Shown in pieces: positions 52,041 to 58,966 of a stretch of 64,000 nucleotides of DNA. The DNA is from Paenibacillus_AA sp045062745 (lineage in GTDB: Bacteria > Bacillota > Bacilli > Paenibacillales > NBRC-103111): assembly GCF_045062745.1 (NCBI RefSeq), contig NZ_JBJGED010000018.1, forward strand, positions 62,001 to 126,000. The letters run 5' to 3'. The notes under the pieces were generated by a model. It saw only the letters and a list, made by a program, of their open reading frames with translations. It searched no databases and was not told the DNA's origin. The position numbers and the translations under genes are program-made. Every line of letters begins with the position of its first letter. Position 1 is the stretch's first letter.

Positions 52041-52292
52041 ATGATGAGGCCTGCCGGAGTCGTACGCAAAGTAGATCAACTAGGCAGAATTGTTTTACCG
52101 AAGTCGTTAAGGAAACGTTACAAAATGAATGAAGGCGACCCTGTGGAAATTTTGGTTGCCGGGGATCAAATTTTGCTGGAGCGGTATCGCCCGAAATGTG
52201 TGTTTTGCGGAGAAATGAACGGCGTTACCGAATACCGCGAGAAGCACATTTGCGAAGGCTGCATGGGGGAAATGGCCCAGATTCGAGCTTAA
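52041..52292 (+). CDS. AbrB-family transition-state regulator with C-terminal CxxC pair
   Basis: An 83-residue protein, GGAGGGGG upstream. The N-terminal 50 residues form an AbrB/SpoVT swapped-hairpin DNA-binding domain (VVRKVDQLGRIVLPKSLRKRY, GDPVEILVAGDQILLERY). The short C-terminus carries CVFC and CEGC, separated by about 16 residues, which looks like a zinc ribbon in place of the usual AbrB C-terminal domain. It probably forms dimers or tetramers and represses stationary-phase genes. The target is unknown, and it is transcribed alone with a strong terminator. Confidence 0.88.
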   Translation: MMRPAGVVRKVDQLGRIVLPKSLRKRYKMNEGDPVEILVAGDQILLERYRPKCVFCGEMNGVTEYREKHICEGCMGEMAQIRA

Positions 52293-52379
52293 GCGACTTG
52301 ATCTTGCGGATCCCAGCGGAATGACGAGCGAAACACCCTACACCCCAGACTCGCGCAAAAGAATAGACGATACAAGGAA

Positions 52380-52427
52380 AGAGACGTGCTTCGTCCGGAC
52401 AGGGCGAGGGCACGTCTCTTGTTTTTA
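52380..52427 (+). terminator. intrinsic terminator of the AbrB-family gene
   Basis: AGAGACGTGC pairs with GCACGTCTCT around a 20-base partly paired loop, followed by TGTTTTT. It begins 88 bases after the stop codon. Confidence 0.85.
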
Positions 52428-52480
52428 AAGACGGCTTCACAGGGGGAGGATGGACAGTGCCGACATCTCGTGTTACTGGA

Positions 52481-52570
52481 CGGGATAAGCGAGCTTAGGC
52501 CGAGAAAGTCGAGTTACTTGTCAGGATCCGAGACGCTAGGCGGGATAAGCCGAAAAAGTCGTGTGACTGG
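52481..52570. repeat. two degenerate copies of a GGGATAAGC...GAAAAAGTCG repeat
   Basis: Units near 52481-52520 and 52541-52570 share CGGGATAAGCnnn(n)CCGA(G/A)AAAGTCG. They lie in the spacer between the AbrB-type gene and the IS element; no gene is supported there. Confidence 0.55.
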
Positions 52571-52620
52571 GGGTTGGAAATCGCTCCTTATTGGAGCCAG
52601 GCCTTGCGGAGACTGTTGCA

Positions 52621-52692
52621 GAGGGAAAACCTCCTTCTTTTTCCGATGAAACGGTGCCTTTTGCTTCGATGAAAGGGAAAATCTCCCTCTCT
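52621..52692. repeat. two GAGGGA-TCCCTC type hairpin repeats
   Basis: Units at about 52621-52636 and 52673-52690 resemble the family at 10032-10216 (GGGAAAA-CTCC cores). They sit just left of the inserted IS element; a related unit pair is found to the right of the element at 54274-54306. Confidence 0.55.
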
Positions 52693-52778
52693 TTCGGTCT
52701 TTTCTTCAAAGCCCCATAATTGGAATGGAGTCATCATAGTGAAATGAATTACACTATTGGTGAAGGGGGCTGATGATC

Positions 52779-53102
52779 ATGAAAAACCCAACGATCTATG
52801 AAGAAATGCGAATGAAAGTTGCACAAGAAGCACTTAGCGGAACAAGAGCTGGGTTCTTAGCTCGAAAGTACAATGTTTCCCCAAAAACGATTTACAATTG
52901 GGTGAGTCAATATAAACAAAAATACGGAGCCGAGGCTATTCCTTCCGTGAACGAACGAATCGATGACTCTAAGCGCCTTCAAGAACTAGAAGATAAGTAC
53001 GAAAAAGCGGTAAAAATGATTGGAGAAAAAGATCTCGAAATTGAGATTCTCCGTGACCTCGTAAAAAAGAGCAACCCCGCTTACAAGAAAGACTCGAAAT
53101 AG
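52779..53102 (+). CDS. IS3-family transposase OrfA
   Basis: A 107-residue protein: helix-turn-helix (about 12-50, LSGTRAGFLARKYNVSPKTIYNWV) followed by a leucine-zipper-like coiled coil (KRLQELEDKYEKAVKMIGEKDLEIEIL, about 68-94). ATG 52779 has GGGGG at the better spacing; ATG 52773 is in frame just upstream. A slippery heptamer A-AAA-AAG lies at 53063-53069 in the correct reading phase, so ribosomes can shift by -1 into OrfB to make the fused transposase. Confidence 0.88.
   Translation: MKNPTIYEEMRMKVAQEALSGTRAGFLARKYNVSPKTIYNWVSQYKQKYGAEAIPSVNERIDDSKRLQELEDKYEKAVKMIGEKDLEIEILRDLVKKSNPAYKKDSK
53063..53069 (+). promoter_or_regulatory. programmed -1 frameshift site (A AAA AAG)
   Basis: In the OrfA frame the codons read GTA AAA AAG, giving the canonical A_AAA_AAG heptamer. 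The -1 frame is open from 53057 through the OrfB start at 53114, so a shift here yields one OrfA-OrfB protein, as in other IS3-family elements. Confidence 0.75.
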
Positions 53103-53113
53103 CCGACAAATAC

Positions 53114-54040
53114 ATGAAGCGGGGCTTTGCTGCAGCACTCGTGTTGCGCTTGGTCGGCGTGAACGAATCGACTTACTATGCACGAAAGAAACGGAAATTA
53201 GAGCGGCGCGGTCGCAGAGAAAAAACGATTTCTGCCGGTCGCCCGTTCCCTGAGTATTCCCTGACGAAAGACGGTAAAAAGATCAGCGACGCCCAGATCG
53301 AAGAATGGCTAATGGAACTCGTCGAAGGCGAAGAACAAGGCTATGGGTACCGAAACCTTGCTCATGCGTTGTACATGCAAAAGGGACTCCTTTTGAACCA
53401 TAAGAAGGCCTACCGACTTTGTAAGAAGTTAGGCCTCCTGCATACGCAGCGGAAGAAGAAGTTTAAGTATCCTCGGCGCTTACCCAAAAACCGAGTCGTT
53501 ACAGGACCGAACCAGCTATGGCAAATGGACATTAAATACGGATATGTAGCAGGGTACGATAGCTTTTTCTTTCTATTCGACATCATTGATGTGTTTGACC
53601 GAGCGATTGTAGGTTACCATGTTGGCTCAAGTTGTGATGCTAAAGACGTTTGTGCAGCCGTGAAGCGAGCGTTACTGGCGCGAATACAACCTGGAGAAGA
53701 GAAGCCTGTCCTGCGTACAGACAATGGACCTCAATTTTTGAGCAATCGGTTTGGTGAACTGTGTCTGGAAGATGAGCAAAACCCGCTCATTCACGAGCGG
53801 ATCCCGCCCAAAACACCAAACCTGAATGCTTACATTGAATCCTTCCACAGCAACATTGAGTGGGACTTGTTCTCAAGAGAAGAGTTTAACACCTTTGAAG
53901 AAGCGTACCAGGCCGTCCATCAATACATCGAGTTTTACAACCAAAGACGCTTTCATGGCAGCTTAAAGCGAATGAGTCCTGTTCAATTCCACGAAGCATG
54001 GAAAGCAGATAAATTGCCAGAGATTAAAATCGCTGTATGA
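53114..54040 (+). CDS. IS3-family transposase OrfB (DDE integrase domain)
   Basis: A 308-residue catalytic subunit. The DDE triad is intact: Asp139 in QMDIKYGY, Asp203 in RTDNGPQF and Glu242 in NAYIESFHS, with the conserved C-terminal FYNQRRFHGSLKRMSP motif. An HTH_21-like region (about 60-120, EQGYGYRNLAHAL) precedes it. It is in the -1 frame relative to OrfA and is probably translated mainly as a fusion. Full length and all key residues are present, so the element looks active. Confidence 0.93.
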   Translation: MKRGFAAALVLRLVGVNESTYYARKKRKLERRGRREKTISAGRPFPEYSLTKDGKKISDAQIEEWLMELVEGEEQGYGYRNLAHALYMQKGLLLNHKKAYRLCKKLGLLHTQRKKKFKYPRRLPKNRVVTGPNQLWQMDIKYGYVAGYDSFFFLFDIIDVFDRAIVGYHVGSSCDAKDVCAAVKRALLARIQPGEEKPVLRTDNGPQFLSNRFGELCLEDEQNPLIHERIPPKTPNLNAYIESFHSNIEWDLFSREEFNTFEEAYQAVHQYIEFYNQRRFHGSLKRMSPVQFHEAWKADKLPEIKIAV

Positions 54041-54100
54041 AGCCCGTCAAGGCCCGCAGAGCGGTTTACTTTAGCCTTGACGGAGTGAGGATACCATCCA

Positions 54101-54342
54101 ACACTTTTTTACAATCCTCCGGCCCATTTGGCCGGGGACGGCACACGCCGAGTGACGGGGTGCAGGGGGCGTGCTCCCTGCAAAAAAAAGGAATACTACG
54201 ACAAACCGAGTAATTCACAACATGACTCCAAAATTAAGGGGCCGAGCCGATTTCGCCCTCCTTACTTGTAAAGTGGGGGAGGTTTTCCCGAGGTTTTCCC
54301 TCCCTCCGTTGGAGCGATAGCCCTCGTAATCCCATAACCTCG
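54101..54342. other. spacer right of the IS element with hairpin repeats
   Basis: No gene is supported between the IS right end and the nuclease-like gene. The stretch holds a small GC hairpin (CGGCCCATTTGGCCG near 54120-54135), a GCAGGG/CCCTGC hairpin near 54163-54180, and at about 54274-54306 two further units of the GGGGAGG-TTTTCCC repeat type. Confidence 0.5.
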
Positions 54343-55020
54343 TTAATTGAAGTAATTCAACACCCCGTGCGCGAGCTCGTAGTTCAGAATACGCTCTCTC
54401 TTGCCTCGTTCGGCCGAAACTAACCAACCTTTGTCGCACAGCTTCGCGAGCATCAATCCCGCCGTTTTGGCGTCGATGTCGAAATGCTTCACCACATCCA
54501 TCCGGCGTATGGGCCGAGCGATGGTGATGGCCAGTCGGATCAGCTCCTTTTCGGCCAGCTGGGCGCGGGAGACGGGAGGAGGGCTCGACTGGTAACGAGC
54601 GAGCACCATGCGGAGCAGAGCGATACAGAGCTCCGGCCGCTGCTCCACATCGTCGTAGGCGAAAGAAATCACGTGGTAGCCCATGGCGTGTAGGAACGTT
54701 TCCCGGTTGAGCTCATTGGAATACTTGGGGCGATCCATGTCGCGGACATGGGTGTTGAATCCCTTGATTTCGATCAACAGCTTAACCAGGCCGTTCAGCG
54801 GCAGCCAGGCGAAATCCGCGAAGTATGATCTACCCCGCCAATCCATCACTTCATACTCCGGGTGCAAATTCTCGAAATGTCCAACCAAGAGCCACCAGAT
54901 CTGGCGTAAGAACAAAATCTCTGCGTGCCGATGCCCCCGTTCCAGTCTGCTGCGGCGTTCACCCGTCCTTTTTTGCAAATGCCCTTCAATAAAAGCTTTA
55001 TGCTGCTCCTCGAATGACAA
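54343..55020 (-). CDS. PD-(D/E)XK nuclease-like protein with C-terminal winged helix
   Basis: A 225-residue protein. The middle carries a restriction-endonuclease-like core with Asp69 (SYFADFAW), then Glu84-Ile-Lys86 (LLIEIKGFNTH), followed by RETFLHAMGYHVISFAYDDV, the layout seen in VSR/DUF559-like domains. Residues about 150-225 look like a winged helix (ARPIRRMDVVKHFDIDAKTAGLMLAKL, GWLVSAERGKRERILNYEL). It could be an orphan nuclease of a defence or repair system or a regulator using a decayed nuclease fold; the catalytic residues appear intact. Ribosome site TAAGGAGG. A terminator-like hairpin stands in its leader. It neighbours the IS element but has host-like codon use. Confidence 0.7.
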   Translation of the reverse strand: MSFEEQHKAFIEGHLQKRTGERRSRLERGHRHAEILFLRQIWWLLVGHFENLHPEYEVMDWRGRSYFADFAWLPLNGLVKLLIEIKGFNTHVRDMDRPKYSNELNRETFLHAMGYHVISFAYDDVEQRPELCIALLRMVLARYQSSPPPVSRAQLAEKELIRLAITIARPIRRMDVVKHFDIDAKTAGLMLAKLCDKGWLVSAERGKRERILNYELAHGVLNYFN

Positions 55021-55042
55021 ATAAAAACCTCCTTATAAAAAT

Positions 55043-55089
55043 AAAAAACGCCCCAAACACGCCGCTACACAGCGTTTATTCGGGACGTT
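55043..55089 (-). terminator. terminator-like hairpin in the leader of the nuclease-like gene (possible attenuator)
   Basis: On the minus strand AACGTCCC pairs with GGGGCGTT (one G-T pair), with an inner AAACGC/GCGTGTTT stem, followed by TTTTTTATTTTT. It lies downstream of the promoter at 55106-55134 and 23 bases before the ATG, so transcription of the gene must pass it. Confidence 0.65.
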
Positions 55090-55105
55090 CTTCGTCTTGG
55101 TTGCT

Positions 55106-55134
55106 ATTATAACCTATCATTCAATTATTTTCCA
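55106..55134 (-). promoter_or_regulatory. sigma-A-like promoter of the nuclease-like gene
   Basis: On the minus strand TGGAAA (55129-55134) and a perfect TATAAT (55106-55111) are separated by 17 bases. The start of transcription would fall near 55099, just before the leader hairpin. Confidence 0.65.
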
Positions 55135-55559
55135 GTAGATTCCTGCAGATGTAGCGTATACATGCAGATCGAGCAGTTATCAGAGAAAAAAATATGGAAC
55201 GAACTAGCTGGAAGATAGCTGTGATGGGGGGTGACAGCATTTACGCCAAATGCCGGATTTCATTAACGGGTCCCAGCCAGGGCAGACGTACTAGAATTGG
55301 CTGCGGCGTCAGCAACGCGACCAAATCGGGTAGGATTTTGCCGTCACTTCTCACTCAACCTCATCTCAGAAGCCAGCATGTTCCTATACCCTTCATGCGC
55401 TCCGCTTCTCTTCATTCGCGTCCGTCGAACGCACCCATCCGAGTTTGACGGGTTCTTTGTTCGCGAAGAGTGCCTTAACGAAACACCTTGACGCCTCCCT
55501 AATTATCAAGCAAGATGACCCTAAGGGACATTCAGGAAATGAGCAGGAGGGACGGGAAT
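55135..55559. other. intergenic region with one unexplained minus-strand ORF
   Basis: This is the 425-bp left-hand flank of the Gfo/Idh gene. On the minus strand, 55241-55354 is open for 37 codons (SDGKILPDLVALLTPQPILV and beyond) from a GTG without a convincing ribosome site. The peptide is not recognised and may be part of a repeat or a gene relic. No promoter was assigned. Confidence 0.35.
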
Positions 55560-56603
55560 ATGAAACGGTTTCGTATCGTCGTCGTTGGGTGCGGGAACAT
55601 GGCTCACGCCTGGGTCGGGTATGCGCTAACGCGCGAAGACAGTGAGATCGTCGCGCTAGTCGACATCTCCAAGGAGAATGCGGAGCGCATGGCGGAGCGG
55701 CACGGTCTTACATGCGGAATATATCCCGATGTCGCAATGGCGATCGCCGAAACCGGTGCGAATGTCGCGTTCGACATCACGGTCCCGGACAGCCGGTTCG
55801 ACGTCAGTCGAACCGCGCTGCAGGCGGGTTGTCACGTCTTCGCCGAGAAGCCGATGGCCGTCTCGCGTGAAGAGGCGCATGAGCTGGTCCGTACGGCGGA
55901 TAGAGCCGGACGCAGGCTCTCGATCATGCAGAACCGGCGCTACAACGGCCACATTCGATCGCTTCAAGGACTGTTTGACGATGGGGCAATCGGGCCGGTC
56001 GGATACATCGGCGCCGACTTCTTCCTGGCGCCGCACTTCGGCGGGTTCCGCGAGGCGATGGAGCACCCGCTGATCGTAGACATGGCGATCCATACGTTCG
56101 ATCAAGCCCGGTTCATCGGAGGAGCGGACCCGGTGTCCGTGTACTGCCAGCCGTTCAATCCGCCCGGCTCCTGGTACGCGGGCGCGGCGGCCGCCGTCTG
56201 CATTTTCGAGATGTCGGACGGCTCGATATTTTGCTACCGCGGATCGTGGTGCGCAGAGGGAGCACCGACCTCTTGGGAGGCTTCATGGCGAATTACCGGA
56301 GCGCACGGGACGGCGATCTGGGACGGTACCGGCGAGCCATACGCGGAAATCGTGGCTCCGGGTATCGGGACCGATCAATCTGGCTTTCTGCGGGAACATG
56401 TACGAATCGAAGCTAACAATCTGTGGAGGGGTCGCGAAAGGCATACCGGGTGTTTGGACGAGATGTTCGCCGCGTTGCAGGAGGGGCGTCCTGCGGAGAC
56501 AGATGCGCGGGACAATTTGAAGAGCATTGCCATGGTGTTAGGGGCGGTGGAGAGCGCGGAAAAAGGCCTGAAGATTGACCTCAGGCCTTATTGGAACCTA
56601 TAG
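55560..56603 (+). CDS. Gfo/Idh/MocA-family oxidoreductase
   Basis: A 347-residue NAD(P)-dependent dehydrogenase; the ATG at 55560 follows GCAGGAGGGACGG, and the longer frame from 55515 is rejected. The Rossmann motif VVVGCGNMAHAW is near the N-terminus; the family EKP motif is in HVFAEKPMAVS (catalytic Lys about 95), and the GPVGYIGADFFLAPHFGG and HPLIVDMAIHTFDQARFIGG segments carry the C-terminal catalytic His/Asp region. Substrates are sugars, inositols or their derivatives. It is convergent with an IclR regulator one base away; the transcription end signal overlaps its last codons. Confidence 0.92.
   Translation: MKRFRIVVVGCGNMAHAWVGYALTREDSEIVALVDISKENAERMAERHGLTCGIYPDVAMAIAETGANVAFDITVPDSRFDVSRTALQAGCHVFAEKPMAVSREEAHELVRTADRAGRRLSIMQNRRYNGHIRSLQGLFDDGAIGPVGYIGADFFLAPHFGGFREAMEHPLIVDMAIHTFDQARFIGGADPVSVYCQPFNPPGSWYAGAAAAVCIFEMSDGSIFCYRGSWCAEGAPTSWEASWRITGAHGTAIWDGTGEPYAEIVAPGIGTDQSGFLREHVRIEANNLWRGRERHTGCLDEMFAALQEGRPAETDARDNLKSIAMVLGAVESAEKGLKIDLRPYWNL
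56563..56589. terminator. terminator-like stem inside the 3' end of the Gfo/Idh gene
   Basis: AAGGCCTGA (56563-56571) pairs perfectly with TCAGGCCTT (56581-56589) around a 9-base loop, with A runs on one side. It overlaps the last codons of the dehydrogenase and lies just past the stop of the convergent IclR gene. Confidence 0.5.
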
Positions 56604-56604
56604 C

Positions 56605-57378
56605 TCAGCCATTCGCCGAGTAACCGATGCCTCGGGAGATCTCCATGGCTACATCCGCGATGTAGGCGCCCACTTCCCCGAATTTGTCGGAGGGGAGGTC
56701 GTGCTTGAGGGCGGTGACGCTGATAGCGGCGACGACTTCGCCTTTGCTGTCCCGGATTGGAGCCCCGATGCAGCGTATTCCGAGCTCGCCCTCCTCGTCC
56801 TCGACCGAGTAGCCGTTCACCCGAACCTTCTCGAGCGACGCCTTCAATGCGGCCGGCTCGGTGATCGTGTTCGGGGTGATGGACTCCATGCCGTGCACTT
56901 CCAGGATGCGGTCGAGCTCCTTCTCCGGCAAATAAGCGGCGAGCGCCTTGCCCACGGCGGACGTATGCAGCGACCAAGCGAGGCCGATCTTGCTCGAGAA
57001 CTGGACGAAGCCGGGTCCGTTCACCTTGTCGATATAGACGGCCTTGCCGAACTCGAGTTGGGCGAGATGCACCGTTGAGCCGAGCTTCGCAGCCACCTGC
57101 TCCATGTAGGGATGGGCGACCGCGCGTATATCGAGCTTGTTCAGGATGAGCTCGCCCAGGTTGTACAACTTGAGCGTCAGCTTGTACTTGTCGCCGCTTA
57201 GCTTCTCGACGAATTTCAAATCTTCGAGCGTGGACAGAATCATGAAGACCGAGGACTTGGGCAACCCGCAGAGTGCGTACAGGTCGGTAATGCCGAGCGG
57301 CTGATCGCTTCGGGCCAGCGTCTCGATGATGAGCAGTCCTTTCTCTAGAGCCGGCACATTGTATCGATTTGGTTTCAA
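56605..57378 (-). CDS. IclR-family transcriptional regulator
   Basis: A 257-residue regulator starting with TTG (GAAGGGG upstream). The N-terminal winged helix (about 8-65, GITDLYALCGLPKSSVFMILSTL) precedes the effector domain (about 75-250) with SLHTSAVGKALAAYLPE and EGELGIRCIGAPIRDSKGEVVAAISVTA. It is convergent with the Gfo/Idh dehydrogenase. A small ATAGA-N5-TCTAT palindrome (57403-57417) just upstream is a possible autoregulatory operator. It is only distantly similar to the IclR protein at 37042. Confidence 0.9.
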   Translation of the reverse strand: MKPNRYNVPALEKGLLIIETLARSDQPLGITDLYALCGLPKSSVFMILSTLEDLKFVEKLSGDKYKLTLKLYNLGELILNKLDIRAVAHPYMEQVAAKLGSTVHLAQLEFGKAVYIDKVNGPGFVQFSSKIGLAWSLHTSAVGKALAAYLPEKELDRILEVHGMESITPNTITEPAALKASLEKVRVNGYSVEDEEGELGIRCIGAPIRDSKGEVVAAISVTALKHDLPSDKFGEVGAYIADVAMEISRGIGYSANG

Positions 57379-57402
57379 GATGGAAACCCCTTCTCAGAAT
57401 AA

Positions 57403-57417
57403 ATAGATTTTTTCTAT
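57403..57417 (-). promoter_or_regulatory. palindrome upstream of the IclR gene, possible operator
   Basis: ATAGA-TTTTT-TCTAT lies 25-39 bases before the TTG start. Position and symmetry fit an autoregulatory site; the arms are short, so this is tentative. Confidence 0.35.
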
Positions 57418-57514
57418 ACCGAACCGTTGTTTGAAGAATGCTGATCTAATTTAAACATAAAACGACACCGCGAATCAATCGAAGGTTAACGCTTCGGATG
57501 GAGCGGCAACGAAG

Positions 57515-57540
57515 AAGAGCCGGCGAGGGAGCCGGCTCTT
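57515..57540 (-). terminator. intrinsic terminator of the ArsR-type gene
   Basis: AAGAGCCGGC and GCCGGCTCTT form a perfect 10-bp stem with a 6-base loop, followed on the minus strand by a T-rich CTTCGTT tail, 20 bases after the stop. Confidence 0.75.
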
Positions 57541-57560
57541 GCCTGTTCGAAACAATCCGA

Positions 57561-57890
57561 TCAATGGTGTTGAGACGAGTCCTTCTTCTGCAGCTCCTGC
57601 AAGTACTCATCCAGCCGGTCGAAGCGCTCCTCCCACATCTTGCGGAACGGGTCAAGCCACTTGTCCAGCTCCTGCAGCGGCTGAGGCCGCAGCTTGTAGA
57701 TCCGGCGGTTCGCGGCGGGGTTCATCTCGACCAAGCCGGCGTCGCTCAGCACGCGAAGGTGCTTCGACACCTGCGGCTGATGCAGCCTAAGCCGGTCGGC
57801 GATTTCCCCTACGGGCCTGGGCCCGTCGCGCAAAAGCTGCATGATGGACATCCGGTGAGGTTCCGCTAAAGCGCTCATTGTTTTATACAT
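57561..57890 (-). CDS. ArsR-family transcriptional regulator
   Basis: A 109-residue winged-helix regulator; the ATG at 57890 (GGAGGT upstream) is preferred to 57914. The helix-turn-helix is DRLRLHQPQVSKHLRVLSDAGLVE, with the preceding ALAEPHRMSIMQLLRDGPRPVGEIA typical of the family. No cysteine pair for metal binding is seen, so it belongs to the non-metal group often paired with SRPBCC-type genes. It lies 26 bases after the WYL regulator stop and is probably cotranscribed with it. Confidence 0.9.
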   Translation of the reverse strand: MYKTMSALAEPHRMSIMQLLRDGPRPVGEIADRLRLHQPQVSKHLRVLSDAGLVEMNPAANRRIYKLRPQPLQELDKWLDPFRKMWEERFDRLDEYLQELQKKDSSQHH

Positions 57891-57916
57891 CGCACAACTA
57901 CCTCCAGCAAACAAGC

Positions 57917-58864
57917 TTAAATATAATGAGCCGTCATATCCGACAGCTTTGTTCGTATCCGTTCTATCAATTCTAACGGTTGAAGCACCTTCGCGGCAAC
58001 ACCCAACCCGATAAAAAAGACGGCGAAAAAGTCCAAATCGTTCTTCGGCACCGGACCGTCCAGGAGACCGGTTCCATCACTGCGCAAGTGGAGCTTGGGC
58101 GACGGCCACAGTTCCGCCATACATCGCTCGGCGCCTTCCTTGGTTAATTCCACATGTATACTAATATACTCCTGCGACACCCGGTTATGCGAGCCCCGAT
58201 TCGTAAGATCCACATGACGCAGATCGATCGGCTGCTCCGTCGCCGCCTGCTCGTCTACCGAGCGGAACCGGTCGCAGCGGAACAGACGCACTTCGCCGCG
58301 CAGGAAGCAGTAGGCCGGGCAATACCAGAGGCCATGGCTCGCGTAGATGCCTACCGGCTGAATGTCGCGGCTCGTCGTGCCCTCCCGCGATGCATAGTCG
58401 ACGCGAAGCACCTTTTGCCGCAGGGCCGCCTCAAGTAGGACGGGCAAGTAGGGTGACTCCAGCGGCCGGGTCGGTGAGAAAAAGTCCACGCGGTTGCGCA
58501 TTTGATCGATGCGCTCTCGAACGTCGGAAGGCATGAAGGAGTAGAATTTGTTTAAGGCCGACGCGGCTTCCATCTCGAACGGAAGGCTGGCATAATGGCG
58601 CAACGCATGGCTGGCGAAAAAAATCGCGACCGCTTCCTCTTCGGTGAACGCGATCGGGGGCAGGATGCGTTCCTTCAAAATCTGGTAGCCGCCGTGCGGC
58701 CCGACCTCGGAGTAGAGCGGAACGCCCAGCTCACCCAGCTCTTGCAGATCGCGCAGGATCGTCCTCGATGACACCCCGAATTCTTGGGCAAGCTCCTTGA
58801 CAGTGAACTTGCGTTTACGGTTGACGGCCATCATGAGCTCCATCAGCCGCTTCGATTTGGACAT
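57917..58864 (-). CDS. YafY-type HTH_11/WYL-domain regulator
   Basis: A 315-residue regulator; the ATG at 58864 has GGAG 7 bases upstream. An N-terminal HTH_11 domain (RKRKFTVKELAQEFGVSSRTILRDLQEL) is followed by a WYL domain (about 140-225) with VDYASREGTTSRDIQPVGIYASHGLWYCPAYC and FRCDRFRSV, then a WCX-like C-terminus. WYL regulators often respond to DNA damage or small ligands. It is divergent from a DinB-family gene, and a perfect TGACA-N5-TGTCA palindrome lies between them. Confidence 0.9.
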   Translation of the reverse strand: MSKSKRLMELMMAVNRKRKFTVKELAQEFGVSSRTILRDLQELGELGVPLYSEVGPHGGYQILKERILPPIAFTEEEAVAIFFASHALRHYASLPFEMEAASALNKFYSFMPSDVRERIDQMRNRVDFFSPTRPLESPYLPVLLEAALRQKVLRVDYASREGTTSRDIQPVGIYASHGLWYCPAYCFLRGEVRLFRCDRFRSVDEQAATEQPIDLRHVDLTNRGSHNRVSQEYISIHVELTKEGAERCMAELWPSPKLHLRSDGTGLLDGPVPKNDLDFFAVFFIGLGVAAKVLQPLELIERIRTKLSDMTAHYI

Positions 58865-58887
58865 GGCGCAACTCCATCTGTTAATTA

Positions 58888-58902
58888 TGACAGGACTTGT
58901 CA
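58888..58902. promoter_or_regulatory. TGACA-N5-TGTCA palindrome between WYL regulator and DinB genes
   Basis: A perfect 5-5-5 inverted repeat 24 bases upstream of the regulator ATG and next to a TATAAT box (58914-58919) pointing toward dinB. It is a good candidate operator for the divergent WYL regulator. Confidence 0.5.
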
Positions 58903-58966
58903 CTATTATAAGCTATAATGGGAACGAAGCAAGTGGAAGATTCATTATGATGCGTGGAGGGACGAA

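Larger units (their letters stand above)
52721..54100 (+). mobile_element. IS3-family insertion sequence
   Basis: The element carries two transposase frames and imperfect terminal inverted repeats: TGGAATGGAGTCATCA at the left and, in reverse complement, TGGATGGTATCCTCA at the right, with TG...CA ends as in IS3. The ends are inferred, and no clear target duplication was seen beside them. Base composition is less GC-rich than the host genes. Total length about 1380 bp. It sits in a noncoding spacer and does not break a recognisable gene. Confidence 0.75.
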
